NCBI GenBank assembly: GCA_020630955.1
Contig: JAHDIE010000027.1
Coordinates: 1-49,431 of the forward strand
Length of the DNA: 49,431 nucleotides
Direction of reading: 5' to 3'
Source: Saprospiraceae bacterium
GTDB taxonomy: Bacteria; Bacteroidota; Bacteroidia; Chitinophagales; Saprospiraceae
Both the position numbers and the translations under genes were made by a program. Shown here one piece after another: positions 1 through 8,973 of the stretch. How positions within the stretch are numbered: position 1 is the first letter of the stretch; each line of letters starts with the position of its first letter. Under the pieces are notes generated by a model. That model saw only the letters and a list, made by a program, of their open reading frames with translations. It was not told where the DNA came from and ran no database searches.

Positions 1-294
1 CCACTCACGTTTGAGCAGGTTTATTTTTTTGAATAATTTTCAACACCCTTTGATAATAAGACATGAAAAAGTGGTCTTACCCCTACTAAAGAATTATTAA
101 TAAACCATATTTAATATTATATATATGTAAATCCTTCTTGGTCAATGCTTCCTAATCTATAAATCTGGAAAGTTACTATTCCAAATTCAATATGACTTCT
201 GCCAAATGTCCAATTAGAATGACTGAATACTATATATTAGAAATGAATTTATAAATCAAAGTTATATTGTAAGGTGATTGGATCCCACATACAT
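1..294. other. Non-coding left edge upstream of the sensor kinase
   Basis: This AT-rich stretch holds no convincing gene. The only short reading frame at the left edge, on the minus strand, gives about 19 residues and was not accepted. No clear TAnnTTTG promoter element or terminator hairpin was seen. It presumably carries the promoter of the sensor kinase operon. Confidence 0.4.
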
Positions 295-3200
295 ATGAGA
301 AGCTTCTTAATTCTAATTGTAGTGATTTGGTTTATAATGCCAGTTTACACCCAACTGCATTGTATTAATTATACAAGTCAAGATGGCCTTAATTCAGACC
401 ATGTAATTTGTGCTGTTGAAGATAAGAATGGTTTTATGTGGTTTGGGACGAGTAAAGGGCTTTGTAGATTTGACGGATTAAATTTCACCAATTTTTCAAA
501 TTCTGGAAAAGGAAACCCTCCTGAAAAGGTTTTTGTAAGGGATATTGAAATCGATGAGTTTAATAATGTTTGGATAGGAACAGAAAATCAGGGAATTTAT
601 TGTTACAACCAATCTAATGCGACATGGATATCGTACCATTCAAATTCTGAAGAAGGGCATCGTTTGAAATCAAATGAAATACATTTTCTCAAGAGCGACA
701 AGGCCGGTAAAATGTGGTATGGTGCTTCTAATTCAGGTCTTGCATATATTGATTTTGAAAAAGATAGTCTTGTTAATTATTACCTAGAGCATATCCCGAT
801 GCGTGGGGGATGGCCCAATTCGGTATATGATCTAATCGAAGATCCACGAGATTCGCTTAAATATCTTATTGTTGCTCAAGGTTACCTCCTAAGTTTTGAT
901 ACAGAAAATGAGAAAATTACAATTGAAGAAGAATTAAATGAAGTTCATATTCCTGTTTCTTCTCAATTGAGTTTTCATTCTTTGGTTGCCGTTTCGGAAA
1001 GCAAACTCATGTTAGGAACTTGGGGTCTTGGTATTTATGAATACGATTTGTTGACAAGAGAACTGATTCGCAATAACCCAAAGGAATTTGAGGAGGGAAT
1101 TATTTGGAGGTCAAATGTATCTACGAGTCAATCTGGAATGATTTGGGCAGCATATCGGCAAAAAGGTATTTCTAGTTATAACCCAACTTCAAAAGATTGG
1201 AACGTATATAGGAGTGAGGCTTTTAATCGCAATGGCTTACCGAAAGGTGATATTGAGAAAATATATCCAGCAAAAGATGGAAAGATTTGGGTTCTTTCTA
1301 TGGAGGGTATTTCATTAATTGTTCCAGAATTTCAAGCCTTTGATTATTTTGAAAACGAGGAGAATGAAACTAATTACTTTCATGATGTATACTATGATGA
1401 AAAGTCAAATAAATATTATTTGGTATTTTCTGGAGACTCAGGCCCCTTAAAGATATTTGATGAAGATTTTACATTAGAAACAGTACTGACTTTTCCAAGG
1501 GAGGGAACAGATTTTAGGAGTTTGTTTAAAATCATTTCTTATCAGGATGATTTATATTTCTTGTCCAATGAATTGTATTTCTTAAATCGAAAAACTGAAT
1601 TACTTGAGAAATTTAATTTCGGAGACAAGATTACCGTGGATTCTATAAGCGACATGGTGATAGACGATCAAGGTGTATTTTGGATTTTGTGTAGAAATTA
1701 TACTTTGGTCCAATATGATCCTCAGTCAAGAACTTCTAAAGTACATGAATTTTCTTCTCATAAGTTGAAGGGTCTTTCTTTTTTTCAATACAATGGGATG
1801 ACGGAAGTTGGAGATGATCTGTGGATTTCTGCACAATCTGAATTGGTTATTTTTAGTAAAGAAAATTTTAGAAGTCATCATTTTTATTTTAATGGAACAT
1901 CATTTGTCAACAATAAAAATTTTGACATTAAGATGGAAAAACGCAGTACTGTCAATCAAGTTGTTGAAGTTGATGAAACATGTGCATTGGTTTTAATTAA
2001 AGGACAAGGCTTATTTGAAACATGTTATGACTTGAGTTCAGATAGTATTTCGATTTCTAATAGTTTGAATTCAAAATACAATAGGGAATTGCGGAATGCT
2101 ATAAGAATAGTAAAAGGTTATAATGATGTTTTTTGGATTGCTTCCACAAATGGCTTAATGTACTCAGATAGTGAATTCAAAGAAATTAGGATTTTTGATC
2201 AAAGAACTGGTTTGAGGCAATCGAAGTTAAATTATGGTTTGGTGTTTTTAAAGGATGAATTATTTGTTGGGACAGGCAATGGGTTTGTTAAGATAAGCTG
2301 TGAGAATCTGGTAGTAAAAGAGCAGCCCAATCAATGTATTTTTACTGAACTAGTTCTAGGAGATTATGACTTAAATTCTGAAGAAGACAATATTTATCCA
2401 TTTGATGTAAATAGTTTTAGTGCTACGGTATCATTGCCAAATTTCTATGATGCAAAACAGGTGACCTATGCGCATCGTCTTATTGGATCAAATGATGAAT
2501 GGATTTATAGTGGCTCGGATGCGCGGTCATTTAATTATCCAAAGTTGGTGCCTGGAGAGTATACAATGGAAGTAAAAGCAAGATCACCAAGCTTTGAATG
2601 GTCTGATGTTAGTAGGGTTTCATTTATAATTAAAGCTCCTTTTTGGGCTACTGGGCTTTTTAGATTTTTCTCAATCCTAATCACAGGCTTATTGATATAT
2701 GGACTTTATAAAATAAAAGTTCATCGTGTTCTTAAAATGGAAAAGATGAAAACTAAAATGGCCAGACTTGAAAGTCAGGTACTGAGGTCACAGATGAATC
2801 CTCACTTTATTTTTAATTCCCTAAACAGTATTAAGTCTCTAATTTTAATGGGACAAAAGGAAAGTAGTATTAGCTATTTGACGCAATTTAGTAGTTTGGT
2901 TAGGAATATCTTGGCCAATTCTCAAGAATCAATGATCCCACTAGAGAAAGAGTTAAAACTCTTAGAATTGTACCTTGAGATGGAGTCACTTCGATTTAAA
3001 GAAAAATTCAATTACAAAATAGACATTGGGAGTAGGGTTAATATTTATAAATTGAGAGTTCCTCCATTGATTATTCAACCTTATGTGGAGAATGCAATCT
3101 GGCACGGTCTATTACACAAAGAAGGCTGTGCTAAATTAATAATCAAATTAAAAATTATAGAGGATCAATTAATGATTGAAGTTTTAGATAATGGAATTGG

Positions 3201-3390
3201 TCGGAATGCATCAGAACAGATGAGGAGTAAAAATTCGAATTATCAGAAAAAATACTTTGGTTCTGAAATGAGTAGGAATAGAGTTGAAATTCTAGAAGGG
3301 GAAAGTTCAGTTGATATTATCGATATAGAAAAGAAAGGTGTTCCAAAAGGCACAAAAGTAGTCATTAAATTACCAATTAAATATGGATGA
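295..3390 (+). CDS. LytS-type sensor histidine kinase with Reg_prop/Y_Y_Y sensor
   Basis: This is a membrane sensor kinase of about 1031 residues. I start it at the ATG at 295 rather than the GTG at 274, because the ATG is immediately followed by a hydrophobic signal sequence. The periplasmic part begins with Reg_prop-type propeller repeats (for example SxDHV...GFMWFGTxxGL and NNVWIGTENQGIYCYN) and ends in a Y_Y_Y domain at about residues 718-779. One membrane helix lies near 786-807. The cytoplasmic part is a His_kinase (PF06580) module with the phospho-acceptor in NPHFIFNSLNS near residue 836. An N-box (QPYVENAIWHG) lies near 930 and a glycine motif (DNGIGR) near 967. It lacks the fused AraC-type output of classical hybrid systems and instead overlaps a LytTR regulator by 8 bp. 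The ligand is unknown; in related systems glycans are sensed. Confidence 0.93.
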   Translation: MRSFLILIVVIWFIMPVYTQLHCINYTSQDGLNSDHVICAVEDKNGFMWFGTSKGLCRFDGLNFTNFSNSGKGNPPEKVFVRDIEIDEFNNVWIGTENQGIYCYNQSNATWISYHSNSEEGHRLKSNEIHFLKSDKAGKMWYGASNSGLAYIDFEKDSLVNYYLEHIPMRGGWPNSVYDLIEDPRDSLKYLIVAQGYLLSFDTENEKITIEEELNEVHIPVSSQLSFHSLVAVSESKLMLGTWGLGIYEYDLLTRELIRNNPKEFEEGIIWRSNVSTSQSGMIWAAYRQKGISSYNPTSKDWNVYRSEAFNRNGLPKGDIEKIYPAKDGKIWVLSMEGISLIVPEFQAFDYFENEENETNYFHDVYYDEKSNKYYLVFSGDSGPLKIFDEDFTLETVLTFPREGTDFRSLFKIISYQDDLYFLSNELYFLNRKTELLEKFNFGDKITVDSISDMVIDDQGVFWILCRNYTLVQYDPQSRTSKVHEFSSHKLKGLSFFQYNGMTEVGDDLWISAQSELVIFSKENFRSHHFYFNGTSFVNNKNFDIKMEKRSTVNQVVEVDETCALVLIKGQGLFETCYDLSSDSISISNSLNSKYNRELRNAIRIVKGYNDVFWIASTNGLMYSDSEFKEIRIFDQRTGLRQSKLNYGLVFLKDELFVGTGNGFVKISCENLVVKEQPNQCIFTELVLGDYDLNSEEDNIYPFDVNSFSATVSLPNFYDAKQVTYAHRLIGSNDEWIYSGSDARSFNYPKLVPGEYTMEVKARSPSFEWSDVSRVSFIIKAPFWATGLFRFFSILITGLLIYGLYKIKVHRVLKMEKMKTKMARLESQVLRSQMNPHFIFNSLNSIKSLILMGQKESSISYLTQFSSLVRNILANSQESMIPLEKELKLLELYLEMESLRFKEKFNYKIDIGSRVNIYKLRVPPLIIQPYVENAIWHGLLHKEGCAKLIIKLKIIEDQLMIEVLDNGIGRNASEQMRSKNSNYQKKYFGSEMSRNRVEILEGESSVDIIDIEKKGVPKGTKVVIKLPIKYG

Positions 3391-4141
3391 AAATATAAGA
3401 GCTATACTCATTGATGATGAGCCATATTGTACAGCCGGATTGGAGATTGAGCTGAAGGAAAACTGTCCTCAAGTTGATATTATTGCTATTTGTAATTCTG
3501 CTAAGGAGGGTCTTAAGAAAATTAAAGAATTGAGTCCAGATGTAGTTTTTTTGGATATAGAAATGCCATGGATGAATGGATTCGAACTACTGGAATTACT
3601 TTCACCGATAGAGTTTGGTGTAATATTCATTACTGCATATGATCAATTTGCAGTACAGGCATTTCGAATTAGTGCTATCGATTACTTAATGAAGCCAATA
3701 GATAAAAATATGCTTATCGATGCTGTTGGTCGAATTAAGAAAAGTACAAATGAAAAAACCATTCATGGCCTTAAATTAAGTCAACTTCTGAAGAACATAA
3801 AAAATCCTATTCAAGCGAATCCTAAAATATCACTTCCTCGAATAGATGGTATAGATTTAGTCGCGATCAACAGCATCATATATTGTAAAGCAGACAGCAG
3901 CTACACAGAGTTTTATCTGATTGATGGGACGAAGAAAATGGTTTGTAAGGTGTTAAAAGAAATTGAATTTCAATTGGAGCCATTTGAATTTTTACGTATC
4001 CATCAAAGTTATATTGTCAATATGGATCATGTTGTAAGCTTCCATAGGAGTGATGGGGGATTTGTTGAAATGATAAATGGCGATAAAGTTAGTATTAGCA
4101 GATCTAAGAAGCGCATGTTGATTGAAAGACTAAAGTCTTAA
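3383..4141 (+). CDS. LytTR-family response regulator
   Basis: This cytoplasmic DNA-binding regulator of 252 residues is the partner of the preceding sensor kinase; its ATG lies inside the kinase's last codons, so the two are translationally coupled. The N-terminal receiver domain has the acidic pair D11/D12, the phospho-acceptor D58 in FLDIEMPWMNG, and the conserved lysine in the LMKP motif near residue 105. Residues from about 148 to the end form a LytTR domain (FLRIHQSYIVN, then ISRSKKRM near the C-terminus), which binds direct-repeat DNA sites. A near-perfect direct repeat of about 15 bp starts over its stop codon (4136-4177) and may be a target for autoregulation or for control of the next genes. 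Confidence 0.94.
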   Translation: MDENIRAILIDDEPYCTAGLEIELKENCPQVDIIAICNSAKEGLKKIKELSPDVVFLDIEMPWMNGFELLELLSPIEFGVIFITAYDQFAVQAFRISAIDYLMKPIDKNMLIDAVGRIKKSTNEKTIHGLKLSQLLKNIKNPIQANPKISLPRIDGIDLVAINSIIYCKADSSYTEFYLIDGTKKMVCKVLKEIEFQLEPFEFLRIHQSYIVNMDHVVSFHRSDGGFVEMINGDKVSISRSKKRMLIERLKS

Positions 4142-4177
4142 TTGACCATAAAAGTTCCACTTTCTTAATTGGTCATA
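4136..4177. repeat. Imperfect direct repeat downstream of the LytTR gene
   Basis: Two copies of TCTTAATTG(AC/GT)CATA lie at 4136-4150 and 4163-4177, 27 bp apart and differing at two positions. The differing bases also make the copies pair as TGACCA and TGGTCA. The repeat lies about 105-145 bp before the next start codon, a plausible distance for a regulator site, and LytTR proteins typically bind direct repeats. This is pattern reading only; the spacing is longer than in the best known LytTR sites. Confidence 0.35.
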
Positions 4178-4281
4178 CCAAATACTTTGTCGATGTACCC
4201 AACTGTGAAGTCTTAATAAATTTTGAATTTTTTTGTTTGATATTTAGATCAATAATTCATTGAAAAATAATCTCATCAAAC

Positions 4282-5289
4282 ATGAAAAATATTGTAACCC
4301 ACTTTGCCATTTTAATAGCTAGCATTTCCCTTAGTGCGCAAGTAAATATAGAAGTCGAAGGAAGTACTACTGAAGTAGATAACTTGATCACAGCTCAAGT
4401 GAATTATTCAGGAAGTCAAGATATCAGGGCTATAGTAGGACACTCTATTACAAATCCTGGTTTCGGAATAGGTGGAAGACTGACAGGAGGTTATAAGGGC
4501 ATTGATGTAATAAATAATGGACAATCCTTTAATTTTACAACCTACGGAATTTATTCATCTTCCTATGGGACTGCTGGAACTAGAATAGGATTATATTCTG
4601 AAGCTTCTGGTGGCACTAATAATCTGGCAGCCCAATTTGGTGCCGGGCACGTAGAAATTGAAAATAATTTAAGAATAGGTGTAACGACAAGTGGTGGCCG
4701 ATTCCATTTAAAAAATCAGAACACACTTTTTGGAAACAAAGCAACTGCTGCAGAAATTGAATGTTCTCATAATGGATCTCAAGTGACCAAGGCAATCAAC
4801 ATCAATTCTAGTAATTCAGGAAGTGGAGCTACCTATGGAATATTCAGCATAGCAACGAATAGTAGTAGTTCAGGAATAGCTCATGCAGTGAGAGCAGATG
4901 TGTATTCTCCTGAAGATTGGGCAATCTACGCCACAGGTAATAATTATTTTAATGGTGATGTTCGGGTTGGTACTCAACTTGACCCTTATGATGGAATTTA
5001 TCGGGTAATTGTAGATGGAAGAATATTAGCAGAAGAGGTTCGAGTTCAAAATTCTACGGCATGGCCAGATTATGTTTTTGAGAATGATTATCAACTATTA
5101 TCACTTACAGAATTAGAGGAAAGTATTAAAAAGAATGGACATCTACCAGGAATTCCTTCAGCAAAGGAAATAGAGGACAATGGACAACATTTGGGGGAAG
5201 TCCAAATTAAAATGCTAAGAAAAATTGAAGAGCTTACGCTCTATGTTTTGCAATTGCAAAAGGAAATAGAATTTTTAAAAAATCAATAG
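4282..5289 (+). CDS. Secreted protein with C-terminal coiled-coil (tail-fibre-like)
   Basis: This 335-residue protein begins with a cleavable signal peptide ending near SLSAQ. The body is a low-complexity, Gly/Ser/Asn-rich stretch of short beta-strand repeats (TYGIYSSSYGTAG, ATYGIFSIATNSSSSG). The C-terminus (from about residue 245) has the pattern VDGRILAEEVRV, then a YxLLSLTELEESIKKNGHLPG segment, then a short coiled coil. That ending is common in Bacteroidota exported proteins that resemble phage tail fibres or S74-type intramolecular-chaperone regions. No T9SS tail is visible. It precedes the BNR exoprotein by 32 bp, so the two are probably co-transcribed, and it may form a surface fibre. 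The function is not known. Confidence 0.75.
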   Translation: MKNIVTHFAILIASISLSAQVNIEVEGSTTEVDNLITAQVNYSGSQDIRAIVGHSITNPGFGIGGRLTGGYKGIDVINNGQSFNFTTYGIYSSSYGTAGTRIGLYSEASGGTNNLAAQFGAGHVEIENNLRIGVTTSGGRFHLKNQNTLFGNKATAAEIECSHNGSQVTKAININSSNSGSGATYGIFSIATNSSSSGIAHAVRADVYSPEDWAIYATGNNYFNGDVRVGTQLDPYDGIYRVIVDGRILAEEVRVQNSTAWPDYVFENDYQLLSLTELEESIKKNGHLPGIPSAKEIEDNGQHLGEVQIKMLRKIEELTLYVLQLQKEIEFLKNQ

Positions 5290-5321
5290 AAAAATTACCT
5301 CTAACTTAAATACTAAGAATT

Positions 5322-7895
5322 ATGAATAAAAGTTTAGGTGTGCTGATAATTATTTTGTTTCCACTTTCTTCTATCCTCTTTTCTCAATCCTTGATTGATC
5401 AAATTGATGGCAAAAGTAACTACCACGAAATTTGTTCTATTGCAAATAATTACTATGAACAGGTACGCAAAGAAGGTAGGGCTCTTGCAAAAAACGATAT
5501 AAAAGAAAAGCATTTTCGTAGATGGGAATGGTATATGCGTAATAGACTTGGGAATGATGGAGAACTTGTCAATTACAATTTGAAAAATCAGAAAGCCTTT
5601 TTTAAATACCAGGAGGAAATGAAATCGCATAGTAGGTCTACCTTGTCTAATTGGGAGTTTATTGGGCCTTCTGAAATTCCACTTTCGCCCAGCTCTAATA
5701 ATCTTATTGGGAATGGCAGATTGGATCGAGTAGCCTTGCATCCTACCAATGCCAATATTATATATGTTGGAGGACCTTCAGGCGGCATTTGGAAAACAAC
5801 AGATGGTGGAGATAGTTGGGAATCATTAGATGACTATTTACCAAGTGCAGGAGTGTCTGCAATAAAAATCAGTAAGATAAATCCTAATTTAATTTATGTA
5901 GTGAATGGTCAAGGGGATGGACTGGGAAATTATGAAAAAGATTGCACGGGAATTTATAAATCACTCGATGGAGGGAATAGTTGGGAATATAAAATTATTA
6001 CGACAGGAAATAACCTTAAAGCTTTTGAATTGGCCATAGATCCATTAGATGATCAAAATATATATGTTGCTACTAATAATGGAATAAGAGTTTCTCAGGA
6101 CGGTGGAGATAGTTGGGATATCGAACAATTTGGATTTGTTTACAATGATATTCAAATCAGTCCTTCAGCGCCATATACCATTTATGCAAGTGGGACAAGT
6201 TCTGTAGTCCATTCAGAACTGGGATCATCCATTTGGGTCCAATCGAATTTTGTTGATGGTACACCCGTGGCTGGTAGAAAAGCAATTGGAGTTACGGGTG
6301 ATGATCCCGATGTAGTGTATTTGTTTTGTGGTCCAAAGTTAAACGATGGAACTTTTGCAGGTCTTTATAAGTCTGTCGATAAGGGATTAAACTTTAGCTT
6401 ATATACCAATGCTCCAAATTTATGTGGAGGTGCACCAGATGATAATGGTGGTGGTCAATCTTGGTACAACCATTGCATAGCAGTATCACCGACCGATGCG
6501 GATAAAATAATTATTGGGAGTTTGGTAATCTGGGGAAATGATGAAAATGGTTTATTTGATACCTTGACAACTTATACTGCAGATGTAACATCTATCGAGA
6601 ATTATGTTCATCCTGATGTGCATGATTTACAATTTAGTGAAATTAATGGTTGGTTGTATGCCGCAACAGATGGAGGGATATACAAATCTGAAAATGGCGG
6701 TGATGATTGGGAAAATATTACTGCTGGAATTCATACAACCCAGTTTTTCTCCATTGCGAGCTCACCACAAAATCCAACTTTAGTAGTAGGAGGATCACAA
6801 GATAATGGTGCAAAATATAAAAATAGCACTAGTCTAATTTGGGATCATTATGGTGGAGGAGATTCTTATATTACTGCTTTTGATCCTAATAATCAGAATA
6901 TCCATTATATAGGATCTCACAGCAATATTAAAAAATACGATAGCGGAGTTGAAGATGATATTACTCCACCTGGAATTACCAACACTAGCCATAGCCAAAT
7001 TGAAACTCATGTTTCAAATTCTGATATTCTATTTGTAGGTACGAGGTCAGATACATTCTGCATATCAACTGATCAAGGAAATTCTTGGCCAACTTACAAC
7101 ATGATTAAGTCAGATCTATGCATTGCAACTTGTCCTACTCATGCAGATCGTCTTTACATTGCAGGAGGTTGGTTTTCTTCACCGGAAATAAACGTATTTA
7201 GTATAGCATCCAATGACTGGACTAGAATTGACACCAATGGTCTTCCTGATTGGGGGTCATTGGGTGTTTTTCCTACAGACATAAGTGTTAGTCCTTCAAC
7301 CAGCTCTTGGTTGGTAGTTAGTATATCTGGTTATGCCAATGATGAAAAGGTATATTGGTCTGGCGATAGTGGTGCTAGCTGGACCAACATTAGCCTTAAC
7401 CTACCTAATGTACCAGTTCATTGTGTTGCTTATTTAGAAAATGGAGTCATTTTAGCTGGAACAGAAATCGGGGTATTTCTCAAGGCAAGTTCAGATGATG
7501 AGTGGATTCCTTTTAATAATAATCTTCCTAATACAATTATATCAGAAATGATAGTCCATGAAGACCAAGGTTTGATTACTGTATGTACATATGGTAGAGG
7601 AGCATGGAGGACAGACATGCCTTCTCCAAATTGTGATGAAAATATTGTCATGAATTCTTCGGAAAATATTCAAGGACAAAAATATTTTGAAGCAAATAAT
7701 TCTATCGAAACCAATTCAACTACCATTTATGGTGGAGACGGAACTCAGGTATTTTTTCAAGCAGGAAACTTAATTGACTTTAAGGATGGATTTAGAGCAG
7801 CTACGAATGCAAACGGAACGGTGATGGCTTATATCGGTCCTTGTGGTACAGAAATTCCAGAATTTAGACCTGAAGATGTATCCTCAGGAAATTAA
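5322..7895 (+). CDS. Exported BNR/Asp-box propeller protein with 3-coathanger tail
   Basis: This 857-residue secreted protein has a signal peptide (SSILFSQS) and a short helical pro-region with a WYMRNRLG segment. A long beta-propeller follows, carrying at least six Asp-box motifs of the form SxDxGxxW (TTDGGDSWES, SLDGGNSWEY, SQDGGDSWDI, SENGGDDWEN, STDQGNSWPT, SGDSGASWTN). Such repeats occur in sialidase-like and sortilin-like proteins, but they are structural and do not prove glycosidase activity; I see no sialidase arginine triad. From about residue 785 the tail has the FFQAGNLIDFKDGFRA pattern and a final Cys, matching the 3-coathanger-stack domain of Bacteroidota exoproteins, instead of a standard T9SS tail. 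A role in binding or processing surface polymer is likely, but no substrate can be named. Confidence 0.85.
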   Translation: MNKSLGVLIIILFPLSSILFSQSLIDQIDGKSNYHEICSIANNYYEQVRKEGRALAKNDIKEKHFRRWEWYMRNRLGNDGELVNYNLKNQKAFFKYQEEMKSHSRSTLSNWEFIGPSEIPLSPSSNNLIGNGRLDRVALHPTNANIIYVGGPSGGIWKTTDGGDSWESLDDYLPSAGVSAIKISKINPNLIYVVNGQGDGLGNYEKDCTGIYKSLDGGNSWEYKIITTGNNLKAFELAIDPLDDQNIYVATNNGIRVSQDGGDSWDIEQFGFVYNDIQISPSAPYTIYASGTSSVVHSELGSSIWVQSNFVDGTPVAGRKAIGVTGDDPDVVYLFCGPKLNDGTFAGLYKSVDKGLNFSLYTNAPNLCGGAPDDNGGGQSWYNHCIAVSPTDADKIIIGSLVIWGNDENGLFDTLTTYTADVTSIENYVHPDVHDLQFSEINGWLYAATDGGIYKSENGGDDWENITAGIHTTQFFSIASSPQNPTLVVGGSQDNGAKYKNSTSLIWDHYGGGDSYITAFDPNNQNIHYIGSHSNIKKYDSGVEDDITPPGITNTSHSQIETHVSNSDILFVGTRSDTFCISTDQGNSWPTYNMIKSDLCIATCPTHADRLYIAGGWFSSPEINVFSIASNDWTRIDTNGLPDWGSLGVFPTDISVSPSTSSWLVVSISGYANDEKVYWSGDSGASWTNISLNLPNVPVHCVAYLENGVILAGTEIGVFLKASSDDEWIPFNNNLPNTIISEMIVHEDQGLITVCTYGRGAWRTDMPSPNCDENIVMNSSENIQGQKYFEANNSIETNSTTIYGGDGTQVFFQAGNLIDFKDGFRAATNANGTVMAYIGPCGTEIPEFRPEDVSSGN

Positions 7896-8024
7896 CAATG
7901 GTAATCGGAATAACTGAATTGGTTTAATTTCTTATGTATTGGGTACTATGATAATCTATGCTTCTAAAAAATGTAGTTTCTATTCTGTATCTTAGTTCAA
8001 TTCACTAATAATCCGTTGGAAGAT

Positions 8025-8969
8025 ATGAAATTGCTGGCGATTGTTATGTCTATTTTATTTCTAGCAGGTGGATGCACAAACCACCCTGATCAAAATATTG
8101 TAGCAGCAAGTGCTAAAGTTGAGTTTGAATATAAATTTTCTTTAGCTCAATGGTCTTATCACAAAGCATTGTTTGATGGTAAAATGTCGACCGAAGAATT
8201 TATTAAAATTGCGGCACGAGAAAAATATCAAGGGGTAGAGTTTGTCAATCAGTTCTTCAAGGATGAAATTGATAATCCAGCTTATTTTAAAAACCTAAAT
8301 CGAATCGCAAAAGACTTAAATATTGACAATGTTTTGATAATGGTTGATATTGAAGAAGATCTAGGAGATCAAAATGAAATGATTCGGCAAAAATCTATCA
8401 ATATTCACAAAAAATGGATTGATGCTGCTGCCCATGCAGGTTGTGGAGCTTTACGGATTAATGCTTATGGAAAAGGATCTGCTGAACAGGTATTATTAAA
8501 ATGTTTGGAATCAATCAAAGATTTGGCCACATACGCTCGTCCAAAAAACATTAAGATCTTGATCGAAAATCATGGTGGCTTTTCTAGTGATGCAAAGTGG
8601 TTGGCAACATTGCTCCAAAATTTGAAAGAGTATAATGTTTCTTGCCTTCTTGATTTTGACAATTGGTGCATGGAAAGATCGAATGGAGAATTGTGGGGTG
8701 GAGAATGTATTTTAACTTATCCCAGATATGATGGAATGAAAACATTGATTCATTATGCGTCAGGAATAAGTGTAAAATCCTTTGATTTTGATCAAGAAGG
8801 AGAAGAAACCAGTATAAGTTATCAAAAAATGTCTGATATCATTAAGAATGCAAATTTTAATGGATATCTAGGCATAGAATATGAAGGCGATGACCCTAAT
8901 ATTGCAAAAGGAACAGAACTGACCAGAAGATTGATGACTAAACATTTGAACCAATCAACCAATAAATAA
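8025..8969 (+). CDS. Sugar phosphate isomerase/epimerase-like TIM-barrel, probable lipoprotein
   Basis: This is a xylose-isomerase-like TIM-barrel protein (AP_endonuc_2 superfamily). I use the ATG at 8025, since the TTG at 8016 only adds three residues before a signal sequence. The N-terminus is hydrophobic and reaches LAGGC, with Cys17 as a likely lipidated residue, although the -3 position is not the usual Leu. Family features are the opening FSLAQWSYHKALFDG, the metal-site strands LIENHGG, CLLDFDN and GIEYEGD, and about 300 residues of alternating strands and helices. Exported members of this family in Bacteroidota and Planctomycetota accompany Gfo/Idh and GMC sugar oxidoreductases, as seen elsewhere in this window. 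It ends 4 bp from the end of a convergent sulfatase gene. The substrate is unknown; a keto-sugar or inositol derivative is a reasonable guess. Confidence 0.85.
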   Translation: MKLLAIVMSILFLAGGCTNHPDQNIVAASAKVEFEYKFSLAQWSYHKALFDGKMSTEEFIKIAAREKYQGVEFVNQFFKDEIDNPAYFKNLNRIAKDLNIDNVLIMVDIEEDLGDQNEMIRQKSINIHKKWIDAAAHAGCGALRINAYGKGSAEQVLLKCLESIKDLATYARPKNIKILIENHGGFSSDAKWLATLLQNLKEYNVSCLLDFDNWCMERSNGELWGGECILTYPRYDGMKTLIHYASGISVKSFDFDQEGEETSISYQKMSDIIKNANFNGYLGIEYEGDDPNIAKGTELTRRLMTKHLNQSTNK

Positions 8970-8973
8970 TGAT

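Noticed and set aside
1-62. A 19-codon minus-strand frame at the left edge as the end or start of a gene
   Set aside because: It is too short, has no recognised motif and is not supported by a promoter or a neighbour.
5334-5741. Open frame of 135 codons on the minus strand inside the BNR protein gene
   Set aside because: It lies wholly inside a well-supported plus-strand gene and its product has no recognisable domain or signal.
5322-7895. Calling this a sialidase
   Set aside because: Asp-boxes are present, but no catalytic arginine triad or nucleophile pattern was seen.
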